A DNA stretch of 41,871 nucleotides from a virus: IMG/VR virus record IMGVR_UViG_3300020442_000102, positions 1-41,871 of that record. One strand, 5' to 3'. Below, piece after piece: positions 17,217 through 26,325 of the stretch. The notes beneath the pieces were generated by a model. The model was not told the origin of the DNA, made no database searches, and saw only the letters and a program-made list of their open reading frames with translations. Position numbers and translations under genes: made by a program. Position 1 is the stretch's first letter. Each line of letters starts with the position of its first letter.

Positions 17217-18839
17217 CTATTGTCTAGTGTCTGTGCTGTACTCTAATACAGCGGTATCTAATCTAAATGGTGGATTAGTTGACTCTTCTTCAATTCTAAT
17301 GGCTACTGTTTTACCAGAACCAATTATATTATTATTATATAGCTTCTCAAATTCTGCACTATATCTACTTGTATCGTATGTTGACTGTGTAGCATTATAA
17401 AATGCCAATCCTTGTCCTGTTGTTGTTATACTGATAGCATTTGGCTGAATTACAGTAGCTTCTCCTAAATCATATTTTATGTTTACAGTAGCAGTAATCG
17501 CACCTTCGGGATCTAAATACAGACCCATCTTATAGAATGTCTTACGTATTGTAGGATCTTGTATTGGCATGTAAGGTGATTCATAAATACCTCTAATATT
17601 AGATCCATCAAATCCATTTCCTATTTCACCTTGATAAATAAAACCATCATCATGTGCAAACACGACCAATTCTTGTACTGCACCAACTGCCCCATAATAT
17701 CTTGAATCTGAAGCATATGATTTAAATCCTCGTAAAGTTGCCCAATTTAAACCTGTACCACCTTGATCTACAAACTTTGTAGCTAATAGTGCTTCTGAAT
17801 CGTCTGTTGTAAAACTCTGATTAAAAGCTAATAGTCTGTACTGTGCTTTTTCTCTAATAACAAAAGAATCAAATGATGTTCCTGTTAAAGAGTCTACGTC
17901 TTTTTTAATTGGCTTAGATGCAACGTCCAATCCAAAATCACCAATCTTTTCAGTAGCTGCAAGTGATCTGATACCATCAGGGGCAAAAAACAAAACGTCA
18001 CCACCAACCTCTTGAATAGTATCCTCTCTAATACATCCTATGTCATTTGTAATTGGAGCTATCTTAAATCCATCTGTTCCTGATGTAGCAGAGCCTGTCA
18101 TTCTTTGAATACTATTTTTAGTAAAAACAATTAGTTGTTCTCTAAATACAATTAAACCTGTTATGGTGTCTTTTACTTTTATTTCTGCACCACCATTAGC
18201 TGGTCTAAAATCATTATCTAAAGACAATGCACTTATAATAAGAGAGCTACCCTTGCCTAATACGAGATGGTTTTTAAACTCTACTGCAAATTTAGCTCCT
18301 ACAGTTGGTGCAATTTGAGCAGATGTTTCATCAGAAAAAGAAACTCTATTTGTACCTGATTGCGATCCATCATAATATGCTATTGAATTAACACCATCTA
18401 CAATTAAAGTCTTTTCGCCTGCACCAAAATTATAATTTGCAAATCTAATCTTTGCACCATTTAAAGCAGTTCTTTGATTTCTATACGTGGCATTATCAAG
18501 ATGTGTTTCAGTAATTGAGGTGCTTGTAACAGCATAAAATTTATCGTTTCTAGCTACTAACGCAGTATATCCATTACTAACACAAGCAACCATCTGTATT
18601 AACTTCTGTTGATCATTTGGACTGCCTATTACATTACCACTAGTATCTTCAATAGGTACTGCACTTGAGTTAAATTTTGCAAATCCTTTTATCTTTTTAT
18701 AACCACCTGACAAAGATGGCTCAAAGTTTTCAAGAATAGTTGCACTACCTATCGCATTTGTACCTTGTTGCAAAGGACTTAGATTTGATATTAAACCACC
18801 TTTAAATTCTAGTGGAAATGTCTTCCAATCTGTAGCCAT
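17217..18839 (-). CDS. Tail nozzle / DNA-stabilisation-like protein (540 aa)
   Basis: Starts MATDWKTFPLEFKGGLISNL, then SPLQQGTNAIGSATILENFEPSLSGG, the opening of podovirus-type proteins that close the head-tail channel (P22 gp10-like, T7 gp12-like nozzle). The body has WD/beta-propeller-like blades: GYTALVARNDKFYAV, GEKTLIVDGVNSIAYYDG, LIVFREQLIVFTKNSIQRM, GGDVLFFAPDGIRSLAA. The gene's start codon follows the upstream stop with no spacer. It has adaptor-type partners upstream (311 and 113 residues), matching the usual adaptor-nozzle order. Length suits the family (P22 gp10 is 472 residues, T7 gp12 about 790). Function by similarity of motif and place. Confidence 0.7.
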   Translation of the reverse strand: MATDWKTFPLEFKGGLISNLSPLQQGTNAIGSATILENFEPSLSGGYKKIKGFAKFNSSAVPIEDTSGNVIGSPNDQQKLIQMVACVSNGYTALVARNDKFYAVTSTSITETHLDNATYRNQRTALNGAKIRFANYNFGAGEKTLIVDGVNSIAYYDGSQSGTNRVSFSDETSAQIAPTVGAKFAVEFKNHLVLGKGSSLIISALSLDNDFRPANGGAEIKVKDTITGLIVFREQLIVFTKNSIQRMTGSATSGTDGFKIAPITNDIGCIREDTIQEVGGDVLFFAPDGIRSLAATEKIGDFGLDVASKPIKKDVDSLTGTSFDSFVIREKAQYRLLAFNQSFTTDDSEALLATKFVDQGGTGLNWATLRGFKSYASDSRYYGAVGAVQELVVFAHDDGFIYQGEIGNGFDGSNIRGIYESPYMPIQDPTIRKTFYKMGLYLDPEGAITATVNIKYDLGEATVIQPNAISITTTGQGLAFYNATQSTYDTSRYSAEFEKLYNNNIIGSGKTVAIRIEEESTNPPFRLDTAVLEYSTDTRQ

Positions 18840-19775
18840 TTATGACACCCTCAATACGTTATTTACTCCACTAGTCTGAACAATCATTGATGATCTTAAA
18901 TAGTCATATCTATTAATATATAAACTTCTCATATATTTTATGCCTTGCTCAAACTTCTGTTGAGATATCTGGGCTGATTGTGTATCTCCTCTAAATTGAT
19001 AAGCATAAAACATTGCCCCATCTACAATTACATGTTGAAATTCTTTTGGAACACTAGGCACATCTGAATGCAAAGATAACGATACAGGATTCTGATAGTA
19101 TTCATAAACTACTTCATACGCTTTATCAGGGCATGGATAAAATATAAATTCTTGACTTGGTGTTCGTATTATGTTTCTAGGCACAGTTCTAATACTATTG
19201 TTCGTATTATATTCGTGATCTACATAATTATCTAAATACTCTTGATAATCCATTGCTTTTAATTTTTTAGTTTCAACACCTAGTCCTTTAGTAAAAGTCA
19301 ATGCAACATCATCACTCAATGTTTGTTGTGTTGATAGCACTAAATTATTCTGATCTGATAGACTAGAAACAGTAACTGTACCGACAATGCCCTCTCCTGT
19401 AACTGTCATGCCTGCTGTAATTGTTCCTACATTTGTATCCACTACTAATGTAGTTGTGTTTGATGTAGCACCATTTACTCTTGCAGTAGATGTAATTCTT
19501 TCATTTCTTTTAATTCTAAAACTATCCATGTGAATTAACTTAGCATCTTCAGGATACGAATATCTAACAATGCCTGCAGATAGAACTTCTTCCTCTTCTC
19601 TGTGATTCCACGGCCAGCTAAACTCTTCATGATTTATATGTCTAATTGAAGAATTAACTGCATCTTTTGCTGTCTGATAGAAGCCTATAGCTGTAGGAAA
19701 TGTTGTTGTGTTCAATTCAACTTCATTCAATCTTCTGTTAATTTCATTGACTAATTCTAAAAAGTTATAAGCCAT
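18840..19775 (-). CDS. Head-to-tail adaptor / tail tubular protein A-like (311 aa)
   Basis: The N-terminal FLELVNEINRRLNEVELN, with FYQTAKDAVNSSIRHIN, is the helical start of podovirus adaptor proteins (gp4 of P22, gp11 of T7). SWPWNHREEEEVLSAGIVRYSYPEDA and MDSFRIKR are characteristic, as are the later DYQEYLDNYVD ... FIFYPCPDKAYEVVYEYYQNP and VIVDGAMFYAYQFRGDTQ. Residues about 97-165 (VNGATSNTTTLVVDTNVGTI) look like a beta-sandwich insertion of Ig-like kind, not part of the core. The adaptor binds below the portal ring and links it to the nozzle. Confidence 0.75.
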   Translation of the reverse strand: MAYNFLELVNEINRRLNEVELNTTTFPTAIGFYQTAKDAVNSSIRHINHEEFSWPWNHREEEEVLSAGIVRYSYPEDAKLIHMDSFRIKRNERITSTARVNGATSNTTTLVVDTNVGTITAGMTVTGEGIVGTVTVSSLSDQNNLVLSTQQTLSDDVALTFTKGLGVETKKLKAMDYQEYLDNYVDHEYNTNNSIRTVPRNIIRTPSQEFIFYPCPDKAYEVVYEYYQNPVSLSLHSDVPSVPKEFQHVIVDGAMFYAYQFRGDTQSAQISQQKFEQGIKYMRSLYINRYDYLRSSMIVQTSGVNNVLRVS

Positions 19776-19776
19776 A

Positions 19777-20118
19777 TTAGTTTTCCTTAATTCTTAATGT
19801 TACAGTTCTTTCAGATACAAGTCCGTTAGGTGCAGATGTCATTTGACAAGTTATCTTATATGTTTTGTTTAATGTTCCACCCTCTAATCTAATAGTAGCA
19901 ACTGTATCTGTTTGAGTCTGTAATACCCCTTTAGAAAGTAATCCATCTACAGTAACATCTTGCCCAAATGTAGCTGCAGTTTTCACTCCATCTGCATCAT
20001 TTATAAACCATGCAATACGAGGATTTGTTGATATTGTTTGATCACCTAAAAATCTAGACCAATCTATACTGTAGTCTAGTTTTTCATCTGGATCTTTTGG
20101 CGGCCATTTATATGACAT
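19777..20118 (-). CDS. Ig-like fibre/adaptor protein (113 aa)
   Basis: The opening MSYKWPPKDPDEKLDYSIDW, then SRFLGDQTISTNPRIAWFI, is a very recognisable start of small phage structural proteins placed beside adaptor genes. The rest alternates short beta strands (TVATIRLEGGTLNKTYKIT; ERTVTLRIKEN), giving an Ig-like beta sandwich of about 80 residues. Strong RBS AAGGAGATACC before ATG. Encoded between the beta-repeat protein and the adaptor. Most likely a virion fibre-attachment or tail-completion protein. Confidence 0.65.
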   Translation of the reverse strand: MSYKWPPKDPDEKLDYSIDWSRFLGDQTISTNPRIAWFINDADGVKTAATFGQDVTVDGLLSKGVLQTQTDTVATIRLEGGTLNKTYKITCQMTSAPNGLVSERTVTLRIKEN

Positions 20119-20127
20119 GGTATCTCC

Positions 20128-21525
20128 TTATGCTGCTAATAATGTTTTTGATCTAACATTGTGTTGTTTTTCAGGTATATAAATAGTTCTATCTTCTTCC
20201 TCAATAATAACTACATTGTTAATAAAGTTGTCTCTAAAATCTACATACACAGTTCTGTCTTTATTATAATCTTCTGCACTTACAGCAGTATAAATATAAT
20301 TTGTTGAAAAGAAACTAGACAATACTACAGATGCAATCTCTACAACTGCGTTAGCTACAACTGAAACAGTACCTAAAGTAGCAGTAGTAGATACAGAAGC
20401 TAGTGTTAAATTAGCATCACCTACAAAACTTAATGTACCTACTGAACCATTAACTTGAAATCCTGTAGGCTCTACTATTGCATTTCCTATAACTGTAGGT
20501 GCATTTAGTGTTATAGTTCCTTGTACAGATGTTAAAGTAAAAGTAGCAGTTCCTACAATAGATAATGTGCCTATATTGCTAACAACAACAAGTCCACTTG
20601 AACTAAAGAAATTGCTGTCATAAATTGCAGTATCATAATTGGATTGTTGAACATTTTCTGCTAGAGTTACATTTGCATCTGCACTAACAACTGCTAATGC
20701 TCCACCAAATTGTGTAGTTGCTACAAAACTTATACTTGTAAAATCAACATTAGCATCAGATTCTACTGACGGAGCATTTACTGTAGATAAAGCTCTTGTT
20801 TCATTATTACCTGTAAAAGCTGCAATACTAACATTTGCAGTACCAATAAGTGTTAAGTTTCCAATTGATCCTGTTAAAGTAACACTATCTGGTTCTACTT
20901 GACTGTCTGTAGTAACAGATGTTGTACCTAAAGATAAATTGGCTTGAACAGCTTGTTCATGTCCACCTAATACCATGTTTGTTATAGTTGTCACACTAGG
21001 TGGATTAACTGTAAATGTTCCTACTATAGAAGAGGGTGTAACATTTGCAGTAGTTGTTATTGTGAATGAACCAACTGCTGTTGTTGTCTGAAAATTTGAT
21101 GCAGATACTAAAGCGTTAGATACGACACTCAAATTACCAATAGCTGTTATTCCTTGTACACCTATTAAGGTAACACTACCTGTTGTAGAAAAACCTAATG
21201 TACCAATTGCTGTTGTTGCAGACAATCCTGTTGTTGAAACTATAGCTGATGTTACAGGTAAAACTGTTCCGACTGATGTTGTGCCTGATGCAGAACCTAA
21301 TGTTACAATTGCTGTACCAATAATAAGAGGTGAACCTACTGCCCCTACTGTCCTAGTTTCATTGTTGCCTGTAAAAGCTGCTATACCAACAGTTGCAGTA
21401 CCTACTATTGCAATGTTTCCTACATTAGTATTAGTAACTAAACTTGCAAATCCAGAAACAGTTACACTAGTGCTACCCGGTCCTGAAAAAGAATCTTGGC
21501 TAAATGTTACTGCACCAAATGACAT
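20128..21525 (-). CDS. Beta-repeat (solenoid-like) virion protein (465 aa)
   Basis: Residues about 15-400 are a chain of short units, each about 23-26 residues, of the form 'T-x-x-G-x-[LV]-x-[IV]-x-x-x-A-x-[VL]-x-[LP]' (for example NVGNIAIVGTATVGI, AIGNLSVVSNALVSAS, SIGNLTLIGTANVSI, SVGTLSFVGDANLTLA). An about 30-residue block ending AAFTGNNETR occurs twice, near residues 35-60 and 224-250, and is also near-repeated at DNA level. Composition is extreme: few charged residues, rich in T, V, S and A. The last 60 residues change character: AEDYNKDRTVYVDFRDNFIN, then EEEDRTIYIPEKQHNVRS, a charged domain also found in other marine phage structural proteins. Likely a fibrous or surface-display protein; function unknown. 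Confidence 0.65.
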   Translation of the reverse strand: MSFGAVTFSQDSFSGPGSTSVTVSGFASLVTNTNVGNIAIVGTATVGIAAFTGNNETRTVGAVGSPLIIGTAIVTLGSASGTTSVGTVLPVTSAIVSTTGLSATTAIGTLGFSTTGSVTLIGVQGITAIGNLSVVSNALVSASNFQTTTAVGSFTITTTANVTPSSIVGTFTVNPPSVTTITNMVLGGHEQAVQANLSLGTTSVTTDSQVEPDSVTLTGSIGNLTLIGTANVSIAAFTGNNETRALSTVNAPSVESDANVDFTSISFVATTQFGGALAVVSADANVTLAENVQQSNYDTAIYDSNFFSSSGLVVVSNIGTLSIVGTATFTLTSVQGTITLNAPTVIGNAIVEPTGFQVNGSVGTLSFVGDANLTLASVSTTATLGTVSVVANAVVEIASVVLSSFFSTNYIYTAVSAEDYNKDRTVYVDFRDNFINNVVIIEEEDRTIYIPEKQHNVRSKTLLAA

Positions 21526-21528
21526 TTA

Positions 21529-21681
21529 TTATTTCCTACATTTTTCGCAGTCACAAGATGAACATGTACAATTAGGATTGTAACATTGTAGACCACAATG
21601 AGAAGAACAGCCACAATTATGACACATTATACCATGCATTTGGCTGTGATTTGGTATATCTGTTTCATCTTGTTGAGCCAT
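21529..21681 (-). CDS. Cysteine/histidine-rich metallothionein-like mini-protein (50 aa)
   Basis: ATG at 21681 shares its A with the upstream TAA (TAATG) and has GGAGGG upstream, so this start is preferred to a longer in-frame one at 21720. The product is MAQQDETDIPNHSQMHGIM followed by a segment with ten cysteines in 29 residues (C20, C23, C25, C29, C33, C38, C40, C43, C45, C48) and histidines at 12, 16, 21 and 28. Three CxC and three CxxC steps are interleaved, the layout of metallothioneins. A folded metal cluster is the obvious reading. Disulfides are unlikely for a protein kept in the cytoplasm but possible if exported on a virion. No homologue is identified. It is coupled to the lectin-like fibre gene. 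Confidence 0.75.
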   Translation of the reverse strand: MAQQDETDIPNHSQMHGIMCHNCGCSSHCGLQCYNPNCTCSSCDCEKCRK

Positions 21682-23273
21682 TAATACCCTCCAATATACT
21701 CTGCTGCTAAGTTTTGACATAGTTCATATCTTCTAGCAGAAGACATGGGATGAGTATACATACTTAAATGCATCAAGTCGTAGCACTCATTGCTTATGCC
21801 TGACCAAGTATTCCAATATGACGGGCCCCATTGTGGACTCCATCTATAGTTACTATTATTATAAGAACCACCAGAAATTTTAGCATTCTGTGATGTGCCA
21901 TTATAACTTTGACTTCTTATATTAACATAGTTAGATAAGTTCGTAAAAGAGCCTGTTGCACTAGTTTTAATTATTTCAGTCACGTTACCTGTAACTGATC
22001 CTCCTCCTGAAGAAGAACTAGTTGCTCTTTGATAAGAACCACTAAAAGAAAAAACCCTAATCCACCATATATCTTGAATACTGCCATATCCACTTGCTCC
22101 TGATGGCCAGGTACTATAACCATATTGATTAGAATATTGAGATTGATTATAATACATTGAACCACAGTACCATACATTGTAACCATTAGGATTATACACG
22201 TACCAACCTATATTTGCGTACTCACTTATCCCACTTCCCCATATTATAAAAGGTCTTGTCCATGTATCAGTTGTGCCTCTAGTTGAAAGCAATCTAAATG
22301 CCATAGCTACTGTCCAACCACCTGTATTACATATTTCTTGAGAGGGATCTCCATTTCCATTACAATCTTGAGGATATTGATTGTTACCAAACGCATTATT
22401 ATAAACAGTTTGAAAATATGAACCTCCTGACGAATATGTACTCAGTTGAGGATAGAATCTTTTCCAATAAGGTTGAAAATAAGGTAGTCCTCGCAATCTC
22501 ATGCAGTATGTTGTACCGGGAAATGTAGTTCGTGGTCTAGTATAAGATTTTAATTGAGTTCTTGGGTATGGATTACTTGTATTGCCTGTTATCCATTGAC
22601 CTCGACCTGCATTTCTATTATCATAACTATTATATGTGCCAGATGAATATGAAGTATTATGTGTATTTGCATAATTTGGAGCTGGCTTCCAATAATCACT
22701 ACTTGCACTATGATCTGCATTAGACATGCTCGATTCATCTGCTCCTGCTTTTTTGTACATAGAAGCTAATAATGTATTACTTTCTGTCCACGGGTATTGA
22801 CTCGTATTTAACGTATTGAGTTGAGGATGATTACCCTGTCTATATGCTCCCTCTGTAGCAGCATCAAATACAAAAAGAGGTTTTAATGCTTTTGAAGTTG
22901 GAGAATAAAAATTATTAGGATATGCCCATACTCTAGAATAAGGTCGATAGTTATCATACAAATAACTTGCAGCAACTTGTTGACCTAATGGATATACTCT
23001 AGTTACACCAAATCCTGTTTCATCATTTTCGTTATCTATTAACCATTGAGGGTGTGAGCTAGATGTATATTGTTTATCTTTTTCATATTGTGGTTGATAT
23101 TGAGAATAACCTGTTAATAAATGTGAATTGCTATTCCAATAGTTTTTTACACCTCGACTACCTAATAAAGCACCTACATCTTGTTCTCCTAATCCACAAT
23201 GTGAATCAGAAGCTCTACCTAACTCTGTATTTATATCTGCAAAACTAACTTGACCACTACTAGTTATTGCCAT
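21681..23273 (-). CDS. Lectin-like (ConA/LamG-type) tail-fibre protein (530 aa)
   Basis: Residues 1-20, MAITSSGQVSFADINTELGR, form the standard virion-anchoring start of marine phage fibres. The central part is unusually rich in Tyr, Asn, Ser and Trp. From about residue 317 (NTGGWTVAMAFRLLS; RPFIIWGSG; GWYVYN) the pattern is a jelly-roll lectin/LamG-like domain, and the end (SMYTHPMSSARRYELCQNLAAEY) matches the terminal strand and helix ('lsxxERxxvexYLaxKYG') of that family. It should bind host surface glycans. The start overlaps the upstream S74 fibre by 14 bases with GGAG spacing. The shared 1-base junction couples it to the Cys-rich gene. Confidence 0.7.
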   Translation of the reverse strand: MAITSSGQVSFADINTELGRASDSHCGLGEQDVGALLGSRGVKNYWNSNSHLLTGYSQYQPQYEKDKQYTSSSHPQWLIDNENDETGFGVTRVYPLGQQVAASYLYDNYRPYSRVWAYPNNFYSPTSKALKPLFVFDAATEGAYRQGNHPQLNTLNTSQYPWTESNTLLASMYKKAGADESSMSNADHSASSDYWKPAPNYANTHNTSYSSGTYNSYDNRNAGRGQWITGNTSNPYPRTQLKSYTRPRTTFPGTTYCMRLRGLPYFQPYWKRFYPQLSTYSSGGSYFQTVYNNAFGNNQYPQDCNGNGDPSQEICNTGGWTVAMAFRLLSTRGTTDTWTRPFIIWGSGISEYANIGWYVYNPNGYNVWYCGSMYYNQSQYSNQYGYSTWPSGASGYGSIQDIWWIRVFSFSGSYQRATSSSSGGGSVTGNVTEIIKTSATGSFTNLSNYVNIRSQSYNGTSQNAKISGGSYNNSNYRWSPQWGPSYWNTWSGISNECYDLMHLSMYTHPMSSARRYELCQNLAAEYIGGY

Positions 23274-26200
23274 TAAGTTGCTCCTTTAAACAATCAATTT
23301 GTATCTGCTGTTCTTTTATAGCTTCAATTAAAAGTGGTACAAGCTTTTCATAATCAACTGTTTTATAATCTTCACCTGACTTACTTGTTCCATCTTCAGC
23401 TATATCAAAAGGTGCTTGACTTACAATTTCAGGCAATACTTTTTCTACCTCTTGTGCTGATACACCTATCTGTTTCTTATCTTGATTTTCATATCCATAT
23501 TCTTTTGCTTTATCATTTTCAGAAAAGTAATATCCATTAAGTTGTTTTACTTTATCTACAGCATTTTCTATCTTACCATGAAAATCTTTGAGCCTTTCAT
23601 CTGAATAATATGCAATAATATTTCCTGTTGCTCTAAGCTCACCTTGACTTCCTGTACTAGATGTACCAACACTAAAAGCATTAGCATATCCTGTAAAGTT
23701 AGCTGAATATCCACCACTAGAGGGAGTTACCCATTGTGGAGGTGCAGCATTTCCATATGATGTAAGAACTTGCCCTGAACTTCCATATTCCATATTTGCA
23801 GGAGCTTGATTTGTATTTGTAGCATTACCACCTTGAGTAAATCCAATAGCACCATAAGTATTGATATTTAAACGTAATGCTGGAGTAGCATATGTTCCAC
23901 CACCTGTCATAAACCCTAAATTTGCATAGTTCTGATTTGCATCTGCACGTAGGTTTTTAAACATAAAGTTAGCACTACCCTCGTTCCATAAGATATTAGC
24001 TTTTTCTGTTGATCCCCCATAAAGACGAATACCTCTATTATTGTTACCACTAGCTTCAAGTCTAAGAATAGGATCAGCAGAGGTGACATGGATTGAATCA
24101 GAAGGATCTGAATTATTTACACCTATTTTACCATCTTGATGTACAGAAAACTTACAATGAGTAACTTGTGCAGTATCATAACTCATAGATGCATTTGCTT
24201 GATTACAAACCATCCATCTATGTTGAGTTGTTTCATTGTATACAGTACCTGAATACCAATTCTCATCAGCACCCTCGTTAAACAGATATACACCTTGTCC
24301 TCTGTATTCAGGTGAACCACTAGAGGGATGACTTCTTAAAACAATAGCACCTTGTGTGTACCCTGACCCATCTCCTTTAACTTCTAAACCTACTGCACCT
24401 GCTGAATAGGCATAAATACCACCATAAAAATATGCACTTCTATCTTGACCAAAAAATAATGCATCTTGAAAAACATTTGAATTGTTTCTCGTTTGTATTT
24501 TCATACCTCCACCATATGTACCATTACCATCTGCTAGAGCTATTAAATTAAATCTTCTGTTATTTCCATTTCCTCCATCTGATCTACCTGTAAACACATT
24601 TCCCGTATATGAGTTTATATTATTTCCACCATTAACTTCAAGTCCTACAAGGGTTTCAGGATCACACCTTATCCCAAAATCTCCATTTGTACCATGTATA
24701 GATGTAGCTAAAGTACCATTAGCTTGAGGATATGTTCCACTACCACCTACAAAAGATCTTACTCTATTTACACCTGATCCATCTCTATAAGCTAACTGAG
24801 AAAATACATGATTTGAGCCTGAATAGTAATTCAAACCACTATAGTAAGTTCCTTTTGATCTTAGATTAACCCAAGCATTAGCATTACTTACACTTCTACC
24901 CTCAGCTGCTGTTACTTCAAGATTAGATGCATTATCATCTGAACCATCTGTAGAGGTATACATATAGCAGATTGGTTTAAAAAGTGTGCCATCCCATTCA
25001 CCAAAACTATGTTTTTCATTTGGTGAAGAATTAGTTCTAATATCTTGGAAATAGAATAAAGATTTGTAAGAGTTACTTTGTCTAGCTACTCCACCCCCTG
25101 TATTCTCATCCATATTAATTGCCCACCCATTTGAGTAACCATTACTATCACTATAAACAAGAACATTTTGACTTACAGTTGTTTCACCATTTTTATAAAT
25201 CTCTAGAGCATTTGCAGTATCAGTTCCACCTGTTGCAGTACTAGTACTAACTTTTAATGCCGCAGAATTAACAAGTGAAACCCTATCTTGCCAAGCACTA
25301 GATTCATACGTTTGCATTACAATAGGTTGAGCTTCCGACCTTATTGTACTTTTACTGCTATCTTGTTTTAGGTAAAATCCACCACCTGTTCCTACATTTA
25401 CTGTTGTTGTTGCAGTTACTGAAGAATTAAACGTAGCTGCTCCTGAAGCAGACATATCAAGTTTAAGAGCCTCACTAACTCCGTTACCATCAAATATTAT
25501 ATCACCATTAGATACTTCATTTTTTATAACTACATTATTTGATGCAAATCCACCAATTGTTCCAACAAGTGAGCCATCATCTTTTAATAAAATATCACCC
25601 CCACCTACATCAAGAGTTAAATCTCCTGCAACATCAATGGTTAAATCGCCACTAGATAAATCAATCTCTGTGCCATCAATGGTTATGTTGTCTATAGATA
25701 CTCCTGCATTTGCAGTTACACCACCTGTAAAAGTAGCACCAGATAATGCAGCATAAGAAGACAAATCACTTGTTAATGCCACAGTTCCTGTTGCATCAGG
25801 AAATGTTATTGTCCTATCATTAGCAGTTGGATTTGTTACAACTAGTATAGTCTCATTAAAGTTTTCTGATGTTCCCTCAAAAGTAATTCTATCACCATTG
25901 ATGTATACATCATTGTCTAATTTAATAATTCCTGTACCATTAGCTGCAATATTAACATCACCATTAGTAATACTTGTTGTTAAAAATCTTCCATCTAAAT
26001 CTATATTGCTAGCAGCATTTCCATACACGGCTCTTCCTGCAGGCTGTGTTACAAATACTTTTTGATTACCTGTACAACTTATCTTATTTGTATTACCTGC
26101 AGAAGTTTGTAATACTGTATCTCTAGATAGAGTAGTGCCACTAGCAGTATATGTACCAATACCTATTTCAAAATTACTGCCATCTTCAATACAATAATAC

Positions 26201-26325
26201 GTAGTATTACTATTGCCTATATCTGCAAAAGTACGAAATCCATCAACAGCACCACTAAGAGTTAGTGTTCCTGTCCCGGTAGTACTAGATGTTTCTTTTA
26301 TTCGATCTTTTACAACTAAAGCCAT
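23260..26325 (-). CDS. Tail fibre with C-terminal S74 self-cleaving chaperone (1021 aa)
   Basis: N-terminus MALVVKDRIKETSSTTGTGT, with VFVTQPAGRAVYGN near residue 100, is the fibre-base domain found in many marine phages. A long middle of beta-helix-type shaft follows (TITFPDATGTVAL; DLTIDVAGDLTLDVGGGDIL). The last 114 residues are a Peptidase_S74 intramolecular chaperone: SDERLKD at 908-914, giving S908 and K913 with the five-residue spacing of the endosialidase dyad, then IGVSAQEVEKVLPEI and DYEKLVPLLIEAIKEQQIQI. The chaperone trimerises the fibre and is then cut off before S908. It is the longest fibre here and the first in the cluster. A depolymerase domain was not seen. Confidence 0.88.
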   Translation of the reverse strand: MALVVKDRIKETSSTTGTGTLTLSGAVDGFRTFADIGNSNTTYYCIEDGSNFEIGIGTYTASGTTLSRDTVLQTSAGNTNKISCTGNQKVFVTQPAGRAVYGNAASNIDLDGRFLTTSITNGDVNIAANGTGIIKLDNDVYINGDRITFEGTSENFNETILVVTNPTANDRTITFPDATGTVALTSDLSSYAALSGATFTGGVTANAGVSIDNITIDGTEIDLSSGDLTIDVAGDLTLDVGGGDILLKDDGSLVGTIGGFASNNVVIKNEVSNGDIIFDGNGVSEALKLDMSASGAATFNSSVTATTTVNVGTGGGFYLKQDSSKSTIRSEAQPIVMQTYESSAWQDRVSLVNSAALKVSTSTATGGTDTANALEIYKNGETTVSQNVLVYSDSNGYSNGWAINMDENTGGGVARQSNSYKSLFYFQDIRTNSSPNEKHSFGEWDGTLFKPICYMYTSTDGSDDNASNLEVTAAEGRSVSNANAWVNLRSKGTYYSGLNYYSGSNHVFSQLAYRDGSGVNRVRSFVGGSGTYPQANGTLATSIHGTNGDFGIRCDPETLVGLEVNGGNNINSYTGNVFTGRSDGGNGNNRRFNLIALADGNGTYGGGMKIQTRNNSNVFQDALFFGQDRSAYFYGGIYAYSAGAVGLEVKGDGSGYTQGAIVLRSHPSSGSPEYRGQGVYLFNEGADENWYSGTVYNETTQHRWMVCNQANASMSYDTAQVTHCKFSVHQDGKIGVNNSDPSDSIHVTSADPILRLEASGNNNRGIRLYGGSTEKANILWNEGSANFMFKNLRADANQNYANLGFMTGGGTYATPALRLNINTYGAIGFTQGGNATNTNQAPANMEYGSSGQVLTSYGNAAPPQWVTPSSGGYSANFTGYANAFSVGTSSTGSQGELRATGNIIAYYSDERLKDFHGKIENAVDKVKQLNGYYFSENDKAKEYGYENQDKKQIGVSAQEVEKVLPEIVSQAPFDIAEDGTSKSGEDYKTVDYEKLVPLLIEAIKEQQIQIDCLKEQLNGNN

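Noticed and set aside
21281-21583. Open frame on the + strand (100 codons) opposite the beta-repeat protein
   Set aside because: It is a mirror of the repeat gene's codons (Val/Pro/Thr runs) and no ribosome site precedes it.
13176-26325. Possible diversity-generating retroelement in the fibre genes
   Set aside because: No reverse transcriptase frame (no YxDD motif) and no template/variable repeat pair were found in the window.
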